A stretch of DNA of 64,000 nucleotides from Haemonchus contortus (taxonomy: Eukaryota > Nematoda > Chromadorea > Rhabditida > Trichostrongylidae), in NCBI GenBank assembly GCA_000469685.2, contig LS997565.1:48294336-48358335 (forward strand), in the 5' to 3' direction. Numbering within the stretch: position 1 is the stretch's first letter; each line of letters begins with the position of its first letter. Below are positions 24,493 to 40,362 of this stretch, one piece after another. The translations under genes and the position numbers were made by a program. The notes beneath the pieces were generated by a model that saw nothing but the letters and a program-made list of their open reading frames with translations, was not told where the DNA came from and did no database searches.

Positions 24493-24732
24493 CTTTTCCC
24501 CCCCCCCCCCCCCACCCCCGACAAATTTCGGAGAAAAGAGAAAAGTAGTAGACCATCAGTAGGTCAGGGCGCTCTTCCTGGCAGTTGGATAGAGGCCAAT
24601 TTTAAATCTGTAACTCCCTTCAATGATGGCTACAAAGCGTCTGCATCGCCAAAAATGAACTGGTCAAAGAGCAAAGCGCCTCCCGCTCTTGGCGGAGGAG
24701 CTCCTTGTCAGAGAAAAAGCCCGAAAAAATGA
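24493..24732 (+). CDS. Candidate exon after a poly-C tract, unrecognised
   Basis: An acceptor-like CTCCATTCCAG ends at 24492. An 80-codon frame follows to TGA at 24732, passing through a long C-run (24498-24519) read as poly-Pro. The product is basic and rich in Ser, Pro and Lys, with SWIEANFKSVTPFNDGYKAS in the middle. No family recognised. The poly-C run makes the exact phase sensitive to sequencing errors. Confidence 0.25.
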   Translation, partial: LFPPPPPTPDKFRRKEKSSRPSVGQGALPGSWIEANFKSVTPFNDGYKASASPKMNWSKSKAPPALGGGAPCQRKSPKK

Positions 24733-25002
24733 GTGATGGTGAGCTGCTAGATGGAATTGACACAATATTTGTCCCTTCTGGGAGTGAGCTAAACTTCGAA
24801 AGTAACATGAGCCACTAAAAGAAGGCATGTGGCTTTACTGCTTGGCATTCACTAGAGAAATGAAATGCAGATCACGAGTTTGAAAGTAAAGTTCCAAGAA
24901 ATATATGTTTATTTATTTGTTTAGATATTTGATTTATATTTCTCTGTTTGAGGCATGAGAAAAGAGTCAAAAATCATTTTTGTAGATTTTTTTTTCATTT
25001 AA
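24733..25002. other. No gene recognised
   Basis: AT-rich, with nothing visible. Confidence 0.4.
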
Positions 25003-25330
25003 GAGCGGAGGTGATGAAGTGCCAGGTCGTGCAGCCCAGCAGGGTCCGGAGTTAGCTGGTAACGATACTGGGATCAATCCTCAGATCTGTTCTCATCAAG
25101 CCTAGCAAATCTTCCATTTTTCGGGTTGGTTAATAGTTAGAGCTAAGCTCGTCTAGAGGATGAGAAACCCTGCATTGTACACAGGCTACCCACCATTACT
25201 TGTTTCTTGACTTATCCTGACTTATCCATTCAAAACGCAGCTACGATTCTGAATGGAAGTCGAGTGCGGAGCGGATCCCACGGATGGGGTGAACGCCAAA
25301 GTATAGTATCTTTTTCTATTATCTTTTATC
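25003..25330 (+). repeat. SINE family A copy with a non-matching middle
   Basis: The head GAGCGGAGGTGATGAAGTGC and B-box-like GGGATCAATCC are at the left. The 3' third is well preserved (ACGATTCTGAATGGAAGTCG, then GGGGTGAACGCC) and ends in a TCTTTTTCTATTATCTTTTA tail. About 100 bp between them is hard to align. Confidence 0.75.
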
Positions 25331-27590
25331 ATGAGTGTAAGAAGCTAGAGCGAATTCTATTCCAAAAAACAGATTTGCCAGAATGAGCCATGAGCGGAAC
25401 CTATCAGAGTAATTTCATAACATTTTCTGAAAGAAGGGGATCAAAACGAGCATTTAATCCTGGCTTCTGCACGAGCGCTTCGAGAGAGGCCGACCTATGT
25501 ACTTGCGCCATTTTAGATCTTTTTCAGCGAAGCCTTAAGGTGTCCCCCATAATGTGTTTCATTCATGGCTCTCTGCTGTACAACCATGGCATAACCCTCA
25601 ATTTTCAAGTCATCGATCCTTCCAATTGATTCCTTCTGGATTCTTTTAATGTATGGTCGATTTCTCTCAATGATGTTGTACACCCATGGCTTGACCCTAG
25701 CTTACTTATGCCTTCCGATCCACTGAATTGTTCGGCTGTCTACAGAGGCCAGAGGTTCCCTGTACTCTACTTATGAATCACCTTGAGTTAGTTCCAACCC
25801 TGTCGACAACCTCGAAAGCTCAGAAAAAAAAAACCTTGGGCTCTTCGGCGCCAAAAAGGAATTTTATCCCTTCCTAAGTTATTCCTAATTTCTTTCCTTC
25901 TTTTCGCCTTGTGAGCACGTCCGTCAACGCGTTTTAGTGGTTTAGATTTATTCACATTTACTTCTATACTCCCTTTATTTCTCAGTGCTCTTCTGCCCAC
26001 TGTTAATCTTGCTGAACTAACCCAACACTTCTCTGCTGTCTCTCGCCCAAAGATCACCTCCCCACCTGAACAGAATGGAATACGATACGGGCGAGGAATG
26101 TAAGGAGAGCTCGGGAGTGGTCTTTGGTGGATACGTTTTACCGTCGGAGTTGGTGAAGGTCTTCTTTCATCTTTAGTATGCACGTATGCAATCAAGACCC
26201 AAACAGTCCGGGATGATTTGGTTGGATCTTGGGGGCCGTAGCTGCAAGGTTTCCCGTCACGTTCTAGGAGGAGCACAGGTTTTTTTTGCACATCTTAAAA
26301 AGAGTAAAAGCCTTTTTGTTGAACTTTGGAGACGTGAGAGCTGGGAAAAAGGTTCAGTAATGAGTATTTGTCAGGGTCGAGCGGCAATAAAGTTCTTTTG
26401 TGTGACAGCTAACACGGATATCTCAAAAGTCTTCGACGAAAGCCTAGCTACATAGTTGGGAAGTCCGCACTTGTTCACCTTTTCACGCCCGGTCCCCATA
26501 GCTTAAGCTACGCTTGTCTGTCTTTTCTCAGTCCGTGGTTGACGACAGCCGGCTAAACGGTGGTTTCAACATCCGTACGTTTCAAATTAAGAGTATGAGC
26601 TCGCTTTGAATAAGTCCAAATGCGACCGTCGGTCAATTCAGCTGAGGCAGTTCTTCGATCATCGGAAATTTGATGGCAAGTCCTCTGCGAAGAGAAAGAC
26701 TAGAAGGGTAACTATTCAGCTCTCCCCTGTGGAATCAAAGGTTCGAGAACCTCAAATATTATTCTCTTCCAAACTTAATGAGAAGAAGGTTGAATGCATG
26801 GCATCTTGGGGTTTTGCGCAGGTCAAAAGAGCCTTCAGTTGAGAATTCAATGATGAACTCTATTGCCCAGCTACTTATACGCAGGTGAAAATTCGAATTT
26901 CTGATCCACTATGTTCCAAAATGATTCGAATTTTCCAGAACCACTCGTTGAAGCGGATTTTCCTCTTGGTACGGTACACTTACGGTCACTCCCACCCAAA
27001 AGGTATCGATAGCTCATCAATGATACTGACTAAGGATAAGGTTAAATCGTTGACGTGCCCGCATCTTACGAGGGCTCCAAGATAGCTCTGTCCCATTTTC
27101 AGACATTCTGGACCAACTGGACATTCTGCTTAAACACCTACCTATCCTTTTCGGAGTTTACTCATTCGCTCTTCCAGACTATACTGCATTCCGTGGTATA
27201 GCTCTTATTTCCTCATATCGTTCAATCTTTTTGGCCCATCAGTTGCCCACAGACCTGTGCTGCCACTTTGCTGTATTATTCGTTCGCTGATGAGTCAGTC
27301 CAAAATTGTTCCACAAATACCAAAGAATAAGTGTTAAAATTTGAAAGAAGTTCTGAGACTTACCGTAATTCCTACTTATCTCGTTGCTACTTACCCAGTT
27401 TGCGTAATCGTTCAATTCCTTTTCGCGCATCTCCCTCCTGCTTGTAACAGATCCCACCACATTCCCTCCAACACTTAATTCAATATTTCCTAACTTATCA
27501 GTGCGTAGCAGCTCTGGGCCTCCGCTCCCATCGTTTCTTACAGATTTCTTTACTCTCTCTCTCGTCCAAAGAACACTATCTGCAGAACAA
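25331..27590. other. Unassigned stretch with several plus-strand ORFs
   Basis: Plus-strand frames lie at 25390-25629 (80 codons, ATG), 26186-26455 (89 codons, ATG), 26606-26842 and 26885-27085. A 167-codon minus-strand frame covers 25788-26291. All are within or near chance expectation. I see no domain motif, matching splice pair or repeat. This could be a decayed gene or element, but I cannot show that. Confidence 0.25.
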
Positions 27591-27651
27591 CATGAGATAC
27601 GTCACAGGCAAAGGAGATAATGCAGTGCACTGCAAGGGCCCATGGGATCAA

Positions 27652-27940
27652 GCCGGAGAGAGGTGGTTTCCCGTGGCAGGTTTAGGCGGGGTCCTTGGAA
27701 AAATATGACGGGTTCGATTGTACTTGGGAGGGGACGTCCGTCGATATCAGGTCGCCGGCCCACGTCGTGCCCGGCGTATCCCTCTGCCCTCTCGAGATAA
27801 CTCTACAGTACGACAAGGTGTCAGAGGGGCACGTAATTTGCACTAGTCCATGTTGGATTTTCCCACTTTCCCACTGTGAAAACGTCGGAGAAAAGTGGTT
27901 TTCCCTGGCAGGTTCGGGCGGAGGCCACGAGAAAGCATGA
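27652..27940 (+). repeat. Spaced direct repeat (57 bp, 74% identical)
   Basis: 27652-27708 and 27884-27940 align without gaps at 42 of 57 positions. Read in the same codon frame, each gives a G-E-[RK]-W-F-[PS]-[VL]-A-G-x-G-G motif and each ends in TGA. A short ORF from ATG 27591 leads into the first copy. The region is GC-rich. It looks like a duplicated coding remnant of unknown origin. Confidence 0.55.
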
Positions 27941-28509
27941 TGTGCAACCCAACGATAAATTGGTCCCATTACCATCTTTGCGCCTGCAACGTATGGAACC
28001 CTTGTGTGGACCTCTTGAGAAGCTTCGTGAAAATAGATAGCTCGTGGTGGCGGAAGGGATTAGCGAAGTGGCAAAGGTGGAAACCCGAAAGGAAAGTCGC
28101 TGTTCGACCAAAAGAGCTGAAAGGCAGAGAACTGCTCCTTTGCTAAGTATTCGATGAGTCAAGTAGTATGGAAAACAAGCCGCTGTTTGCAACTCAAATG
28201 CGTGCGACGAGGGTTTCTCTGCAAGGAGATAACATTTGACTCAAAAAAATATGGGAAAAGCCTAATCGTACCTTTAGTTCTTATTTCTTTAGCACTGACA
28301 CCAACAAAACCCTTGGCTGCAGCTCTTAGATTCGTTGTAGATCACATCGATCTGTGCTGTACTCGTTCCACCTCCGGTCGCACATTTCTCTGTCCCTTCT
28401 CGGCTAGTGATCACCATTAACTGAACCCAGCACGTGATACTAAGCAGACAGAACTGATGTGACGATCACAGAGTACATCTTTTAGGGCTTCTCCATAGAG
28501 CACACACTT
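27941..28509. other. No gene recognised
   Basis: ORFs at 27895-28146 and 28154-28420 on the plus strand are open but unrecognised and of chance length. Confidence 0.3.
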
Positions 28510-28726
28510 CCTCCACTGAAGAGGCTCGGCCCTGCTGAGCAGAATTGGACGCCGGTCTATCAGACAGATCGGGTAAGCAGGAGCAGGCTTCACCCTCCAT
28601 CAAACTGGTTGGCAGGATAACATGGCCGAAGGCTAAGCCGAACCAATGTGGTCTTGCGGTGTAGGGGATAAGATTCCGGACTCACTTCTGATAAATGACA
28701 GGTTCGGATTCGCGGCGTTACGCCAC
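28510..28726 (+). repeat. Repeat family B (half foldback plus tRNA-like unit), copy 1
   Basis: It matches the reverse complement of 29622-29897 over about 210 bp: CGGCCCTGCTGAGCAGAATT, then CTCCATCAAACTGGTTGGCA, then a tRNA-like end with GGTGTAGGGGATAAG, CCGGACTCA and a B-box-like GGTTCGGATTC. A T9 run follows at about 28729, a possible Pol III terminator. Only one arm of the foldback is clear in this copy. Confidence 0.75.
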
Positions 28727-29621
28727 AGTTTTTTTTTGCTTGAGTCGGCACATGAGAGCGCATTCAAGCTGGGCCATACGTGCATTTTAGTTTAACACTT
28801 TACCTGGTGAGGCCTGGACATGAGCATTTCAACACTTCTCCTTACGATCTTCTCAGCAGATTACAACGCTTCAGTCTTACAATTAGACTCCACAATATAT
28901 GAGCAGTGGTCATGTCAAAGGATCCCTCGAGGTTCCGGAAAGTTGAAGATTAGCAGCTTGTAGCCAACACCTAGTCTACCAGTAAGCAGGCAATTTTTTA
29001 TACAGTATGCGAAAATCGAAAGGTCTACTCTTTCAATTTTCGGGGTGCTTTTGAATTTCATTTAGTTCTCCTACCTCCGAGTAGGTAGTATTGCCGCTGC
29101 CAGCCCTCTCTCCGAGTCGATGTGCAGCCCGAGGGTAAGGTGGTTCTGTCACTATCTCTGCGTGCGTTATCACGGCTGTTTCGCTGATGGTTATCCTTGA
29201 ACAAGAGAGAATCGAGAAAAGTATGAAGTGAAAGGGAGTGCAGTACTGGATGGCAGTATGAATCAAGGAACCAGGCATTTTTGCACCAAGCGCACGCACT
29301 TGAAAGCAGTCCCTTTACCTTCATCTTGTTCTGTGAAAAAAAAGACATATTTATTGTCTGACTAGGTGGGGACTACATCAGCTGCTAATCTTCATCTTTC
29401 CGAAGCCTCAGGGGATCCTTCGACATGAATATTTCGAAAGTGAAGCGTAAAGATTTGCTAACGAAATCGTAAATGGGAAGTCCTGGAAAGCTCAAAACAA
29501 ATGGCTGGTGTAGGGAATCCGCTGTGTTCTGGAATCTACACTTTATGCAAAATTTGTTAACCGATTTTGCAGGTATGACCCAGCTCGAATGTGCCCTCAT
29601 GCATAGACTCGAGCACAAAAA
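28727..29621. other. Interval between the inverted family B copies
   Basis: About 895 bp with minus-strand frames 29299-29033 and 29348-29058, both unrecognised. I see no transposase or RT motif. It may be ordinary sequence between two insertions, or the interior of a composite element. Confidence 0.3.
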
Positions 29622-29897
29622 TCTGGTGTAACGCCACGAATCCGAACCCGTCACTTCACAGATCTGAGTCCGGACTCCTATCCGCAACACCACGAAATCA
29701 AAATGATTAGCTTCAGCCGTTGGATATGTCAGCCTGCCAATCAGTTTGATGGAAGCTGAAGCCTTCTCCAGCTTTCTCGAGCTGTCCGATGGGCCGGCGG
29801 GCAGTTCGGCTCAGCAGGGCCGAGCCCACACTCCCTCCAATGGAGGGGTGTGGGCTCGGTCCTGCTGAGCAGAATTGCCCGCCGGCCCATCGGACCT
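29622..29897 (-). repeat. Repeat family B, copy 2, with 112-bp foldback
   Basis: Reading the minus strand: a near-perfect GC-rich palindrome (29784-29895), then a linker with CCATCAAACTGATTGGCAGG, then a tRNA-like end (TGTTGCGGATAGGAGTCCGG, ACGGGTTCGGATTCG), then T5 at about 29616-29620. The tRNA-like end has A- and B-box-like motifs but does not fold as a clean tRNA, so I call it a SINE-like repeat and not a tRNA gene. Confidence 0.75.
29784..29895. repeat. 112-bp near-perfect palindrome (foldback arm pair)
   Basis: Positions pair so that x + y = 59679. Bases 29784-29831 pair with 29848-29895 with one true mismatch and a few G-T pairs, leaving a short imperfect centre. The arms start GTCCGATGGGCCGGCGGGCA and contain GAGCCCACAC. 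Confidence 0.9.
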
Positions 29898-31355
29898 TCA
29901 GCAGCGTATATCATCCTCGTTGAACTTGTAAAATTCACTGATTCAGAGAGAGCAGGCAAAGGTAATTGAGAGTGGGCAGGAGCAAGAGCAAAAAGGATAG
30001 CAACCACGCCGAAGAAGGGAATGAATCTCAGGCTTGACTGCCCTCTGTTCCTCTTGAAGATTTTCTTCCACTTTTGGGTTAAACAAAAAGCCGCAGAAAT
30101 AGCTTAGAAGCCCTTAAGCTTCAACATTACCAACTGTTGGGAAGTTCGCGATATCTTGAAGGGCTAGTTTGTATTCAGTAGGTTTTACCAATAAAACGAA
30201 CGGATTTCGTGCAAAAGTGGGTGTTCAGTGGGTCTTCCACAAATGCTTTTCAGCTTTTCGAAAGCTTCACTTCATAAACAAATGTATGGCACATCTCATG
30301 CCAGGAGAAAATTGGTTTTGCTATGCGCTTCTCCGAAAACGATGCCGAACGCACCGCAGAATTCACAGAGACGTCAATCCCCCAGCATTGTGAATCAGTT
30401 TCCTACTAGTTTCATTCAATAACTGCAAAATATTGGTAGTAACCATAGCCTAATGGTTAGTAGTTTGTCATAGTTATAGATGTAACTTGATCGGGAATCA
30501 TGGAAAAAAGCATTGCAGCCAAAAAGCACTCTAGAAGATGACAGATTGCCGTCGTTACTAGACGGCTGTCAACATCCGATTGAATCCGCTTGTCTCGTTA
30601 TTTGCATAAACCCATCGATTTCAAAAGCAATATGACCCATTTGACAAGAAGAGCATCTATTTGGTTGAGTGCAAACGATGTCCTCACTAGAGGATTTCCA
30701 GGGATGGCTGAAATCTGCATGCTCAGTAAACAGGGGATTTGCTGACAACACAGAGCAGACATGTCGGGAAAGTATTTCATAAAATTTCGATTAGAATTTT
30801 TTAGAGTTCAGGAAAACTATCAAGAGTTTCTATTACATGTATCTTTGAAAAGGGCAACCCTCAGAACGATTGAACCAGTTCTAGGTTACGCCATGCATTC
30901 GGCAGTACGGGGCAGTTCAAATCAGAATACGATCGAAGGATGATTTTTACAAGTCGCCCTACTATTTGTTTCTCCTCCCACCTGAGGAAGATATCGATTT
31001 ACGGATCCCAGCGACATGGGAGTTTTGCTATGAATGATATCGTCAATGAGGTTCCATTATTACCACTTGCCATCTACCCATCTCTTCTATAAACTCTTGA
31101 ACCTTGACAAGAAATGAATTCTGGTGAGCTCCATCGCCAATGCAGCCGTTTTGTCCCTGAATTTGCGAGATGGCATTAGCGGCTGAGAAATTTTCTGACA
31201 TCTTCTAGCAGATTCGGCATGCTCTGGTAAAACTAGTCGAGAATTAACTCCTCTTGGATGGGCCATGTATCGGTTCCCCTTTTGAATTCATGAAGACTAT
31301 GGCTAGGTTACAGGAGGCGCACTGTGCAATCGATAAACGGGATGTCAGAGCCATT
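29898..31355. other. No gene recognised
   Basis: Short frames only (30169-30393, 30761-30943 and shadows). Nothing supportable. Confidence 0.4.
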
Positions 31356-31396
31356 ACTGGCTAGTTGTCTTCATAGAAAGACACTGGCTAGTTGTC
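31356..31396. repeat. Direct repeat ACTGGCTAGTTGTC, two copies
   Basis: A perfect 14-mer at 31356-31369 and 31383-31396, 27 bp apart. Confidence 0.7.
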
Positions 31397-31774
31397 TGCC
31401 TATCGTAGAATGCCAATCAGTACTGAACTGAATGGATAGCAATCGCCCAGCTATTTGCTGAGCCTATTGATTTCCATGGTTTCCTGAGATTTCTGAACGA
31501 TGTTTGTGATCCCTTCCATGTCTCATACTTTGTACTTATACCACTTTACCCTGTATATCCCTAGTTAATATCTACTTGGAAACCTGTGGGAACAAACCTT
31601 TGATCACCAAGTTATTATCCTCCCAAACAAATGGGATAGTCAATGAGAGATTGACGCAGAGGAGTAGGAAGCTACTGGGGAGCTCCACTCGAACCGGAGC
31701 CACTGTTCCTGACCGTGGGCGCTACCGCTCAACATTTTCTTGTGATGGTACCCTCGTTGGAACATAATAGGATC

Positions 31775-31780
31775 TTTATT
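31775..31780 (-). terminator. Possible poly(A) signal for the ZCCHC24-like gene
   Basis: The nearest canonical AATAAA I noticed on the minus strand downstream of the stop codon at 33062. It implies a 3' UTR of about 1.3 kb. Weaker variants lie closer, so the true 3' end is unknown. Confidence 0.2.
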
Positions 31781-33061
31781 ACAACAAAACATATCCATAT
31801 ATAGCTCTCAATCGCCACACACTCAGTACTTACAAAAAAACCGTAGGTCAATGAACTAAACAATGTGCATCAGTACCGAAGAGGAACGAAGACGATAAAA
31901 TTGAGAACAGAAACAAATTGTACAAGCACACAGACACATTTTGTGCAATTGAAACGCTATGAAACGCTTTTCACTATACAGTATACATTGTAAAAGCTAG
32001 TAGCTTTATATACTCCTCTATTACCATAAGCTAAATCTTTGTTCAATTGGGAAGCCACAATGGTTACATCACTTGCTTACCGTATAAAGTCGTATTTCAA
32101 TTACATTAGTCACAATAGGTAGGTCCCTGCAATATATGAGGACAGTAAGAGAAGTGGAAGCTCTTGGAAGACTACAAGGAGTAACCGGGCTAGGCCTATC
32201 AGTAATGGATATAATCGCCCAAGACCAATCAAACGATTCCAAGGCCATAGGAGCAGACTTAATGTGTGGTCATACTCAGCGACTGGCGGCAACACTCAGA
32301 ATAAGTGGGCGTCCGAGACAGTATCAGCACAGGAGACCGATAGAGGGAGAGAGAAAGGCAGACACGCAGACACACTGCGCCGAGTTTCCTGCAGTTTCCT
32401 CATCCATCCTCCGTCTTCTCCTTGCTAACACTATCTCGCGCCACCGCCGTCGCCAGTCTCCAAGTATAGCAGGTGCATCGAAAGGGAGTTGCAGCCTGAT
32501 GCTGCCTTGATAAGGGGATTGGGATATCATCTTCCTTCATGAACAGGTCGTAAAGAACGGGCTGTGCGGGCTGTAAAATCTACATTGGATTCACTCAGTT
32601 TTAGACATTCTATTTATATATGTATGCGCACGCATATGTTGCATTTCTAGCGTCAACGGCACTAAACAATACAGATTCGTCTACAAAAACCTCTAATCGA
32701 TGATAAATGATGATGCCAAAACAACGAGAGCTTCCAAAGCAAACACAAACTCGTAGGACGTAAGGTACTCTATGAGACTAGACGTCTAGTAAATACACAG
32801 TTGAATAAAAAAAAACAGTCATCGCTCACTTTGTGTACAAAAAATCTGCCAGAAAAAAAGGACACAATTATACAGATAGGGAACATTGCCATGAACACGA
32901 ATACGAGAAAAAAATAACCATCGAATTGATTCGATTATTTCTGGAAGAGTCATCTTCTTACTTAGAAGGAGCAATGTTGACAACCCCTTCGTTGGAAAAA
33001 AAATCATCGCTGTACGAGAAAATTCTCAGAGAAGTTGCCTGGATACGATATTGGACGAGTT
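31781..33061 (-). other. Probable 3' UTR or intergenic
   Basis: This lies downstream of the ZCCHC24-like stop. A 124-codon ATG-started ORF runs on the opposite strand (32136-32510, beginning MRTVREVEALGRLQG), GC-richer at its 3' half. It is not recognised and could be chance or an antisense gene. Confidence 0.3.
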
Positions 33062-38076
<5,015 letters not shown>

Positions 38077-39278
38077 TTGTTGTCACATTCTCGTACAACC
38101 CCTAATTTTACCACCTTCTAAAGCCTTCTATCTCTTCATATACGGCGATTTTCGCATTTTCTTCTCCAATGCCCAAAAAATGAACCGCGAACTGTGTCTC
38201 TGAGTTGAAGTCAGAAAGAAAAGAAGAATAGATTCAGTGACCGAACAGAAAAAAATCACTTTCTAAGGTACCGGGAAGCAAGCGAATAAGGAGGAAAGGA
38301 TGATAAATGATAAATGATGAAGTGAAATTCAACATGAACCTAGATCACGATAAAATCGTTAATTGAGAGAACAACAGAAATGCTGAGGTTCAACGATGAG
38401 AGGACTTGGAATTCGATGCAAAACATAGATCAGGATTTTTTTTTCAAAATTCTGAAGTCATAATTATGTGGAAATTTGATTCTGAAGCCTTACACGGCCC
38501 ACATATTCATCGGAAGACCTTGATACTGCTTAAAAGTCATGAAAATAGCGGCTTCAAAGACCCCCTGAAGCCGAGTTTTTTATTGTATACGGGGGAGGGG
38601 TGGGGGGAAGGGGGGATTACGGTAGCGAAAAGCAAATGTAAATTAATAGTATTACAAGAAGCTTCCTTCAAGTATCAAATCCTACTTCTGGGTTTCATTT
38701 GCTAAACTGCTATGCTGAGCTTCACTGCGAAAAGTAGTTTTAGTTGAACCCATAGACCCACCAAATTCTATCAGCATTGCTGACGTTCCGGGGTGATTGG
38801 CACTTGCCGCTGCCAAGAAAGCCTCTCTTGACATTTGTCACAAGTTTTTCGAGACCGATCAAGAGCCTCAGTTGACTAAAACCTCGCAACCGAGATGCTG
38901 GAGGCTAAGAATCGATATGGGAGGAAGCTTTCCCAAAGTTTCCTAATCGGGCTTGAAGCCCACTTTGAATTTCTTGAACCGTTAATGAGGGAAGTTGATC
39001 CTAATAGTAGGAAAAACGATAGGTCACCGCATTTTGGAGGTGAGAAGTGAACTCCAAGAAAAAGTTCTGAGAATCGAAAAATTCTTCCGCAGTCGAAGTA
39101 AATATTGTCCTGTAAAGAACACAGGAACCACTTTGAAATGATCAGTAACTGGTGCCAACAAGATGGTCTGCAGACCCATGCAACCACGGGTTAACACCCT
39201 GCCTTTGCTGTAGGACAGAAATGTTCCAAAACCTCATTGATTTCAACAGATGGCCTTCTACTTCGCAGGCTTTCTGGT
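38077..39278. other. Upstream of the ZCCHC24-like gene; nothing recognised
   Basis: It presumably includes that gene's promoter and 5' UTR, but I see no TATA box or other core element. Minus-strand frame 39187-38876 is unrecognised. A G-rich run lies near 38592-38615. Confidence 0.35.
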
Positions 39279-39284
39279 TTTATT
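39279..39284 (-). terminator. Possible poly(A) signal
   Basis: AATAAA on the minus strand about 290 bp downstream of the stop of the candidate exon 39574-39804. Confidence 0.2.
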
Positions 39285-39573
39285 GATGCAATGAAGATAG
39301 CGCTGCAGACGGAGTAGACACCACTCATATATCTTTCACATACGACCGTAAGCGTCTTACAACTGTACCTAAGCAAGCAGCGCTTGATCATAAGTAAATC
39401 AAGACCTTCCTAATTAGTTTTTTTCTTCGGAAGTGAATCAAAAGAACCTGCTTCCTTGCTAAATCCTAATCTCATCTATCGCGTGACCGCCTCTTGGTTT
39501 CCATGATTTCACCGAACTCTTCCTCAATCCTCTTCTAACATTCCCTTCCAGCATCTGCCCTTATGTTGATAAA

Positions 39574-39804
39574 TTAACTCAACAGGTGAAAGCGACTCAA
39601 ACGAGGTGTCTGTGACAACCAGAAACTTTCGTTACGATGATACTTAAACTCTTCCCAGAAACTACCCTCCCGCATAATATCAGCGGCTACCCAAGAGAAC
39701 TCATGGTCATTCGGCTCAGACGCTGGAAACCAGATGTTCCCGCCATCAGCGCTTTTACAAAGAATCGAAAATGAAGACATCTCGTATCTCGCGGTATACA
39801 AGCC
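39574..39804 (-). CDS. Candidate terminal exon of the next minus-strand gene
   Basis: After an acceptor-like TCTGTTTAG, 77 codons are open to TAA 39574-39576, with an in-frame ATG at 39780 (MSSFSILCKSADGGNIW...). The peptide is rich in Trp and acidic residues (HEFSWVAADIMREGSFWEEF). Many codons start with G, which fits coding use on this strand. An AATAAA follows 290 bp on. I recognise no family. Plus-strand frames through the same DNA are also open, so the strand is not certain. Confidence 0.35.
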   Translation of the reverse strand, partial: GLYTARYEMSSFSILCKSADGGNIWFPASEPNDHEFSWVAADIMREGSFWEEFKYHRNESFWLSQTPRLSRFHLLS

Positions 39805-40094
39805 CTAAACAGACGATCTACTCGTTTTTCAGAATCATCATTAATGCCGTGGAAAAAGTAGAAGCCAGAAGACGTCCGACTGCATTGTTCAAATCAGTCT
39901 TGCTCGCTTCGCGTCAGACTGGAAATCTCGTTCAGGTTGTTTTACGTTTGCCGACGATTTATTTCTTGATATTTGAAACCGTCGTCTTGAAAAGCCGATG
40001 ATACAAAAAAGGCAAATTGTCTAGCTCGTTGTAGACTCCATTTAAATGTCACCATATCATTTTGACGTTCTCATGAACGCTAAGAGAGCGTAAG

Positions 40095-40362
40095 TGCGGA
40101 CGTGGCGTAGCGGCATTTGATGCACAATCACACGCATAGGGGGAACCCCAGATCGATACTCGCCCAGGTAACTGAGCTTTATAGGCAGTTGGTACCATTA
40201 ATCTGGGTGGATGAGAGCACTGATCTGCACATTGGCTGACCACCGCAATTCATTTTATAGGCCACATACGCATTCAGAATGCCACTAGAATTTTGAATGG
40301 ATTTCGAATGCAGGGCGCATCCTGAATATGGGGTTGGCTAACTCCTGAAGACTTTATTCTAT
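40095..40362 (+). repeat. SINE family A copy
   Basis: Near full length. The head is GCGGACGTGGCGTAGCGGCA, with a diverged B-box (AACCCCAGATCGATAC). The middle has GTTGGTACCATTAATCTGGG and CTGCACATTGGCTGACCACC, and the 3' end has GAATGCAGGGCGCATCCTGA and GAAGACTTTATTC. Confidence 0.85.

Noticed and set aside
25788..26291. Longest open frame in the window (167 codons, minus strand)
   Set aside because: At this base composition roughly 0.3 such frames are expected by chance in 64 kb. There is no domain, no splice pair and the opposite strand is also open.
27290..27330. CTGATGAG hammerhead-like core
   Set aside because: No GAAA half-core follows at the required place and no flanking stems pair. 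The similar hit at 19562 has CGGAAA and no stem II.
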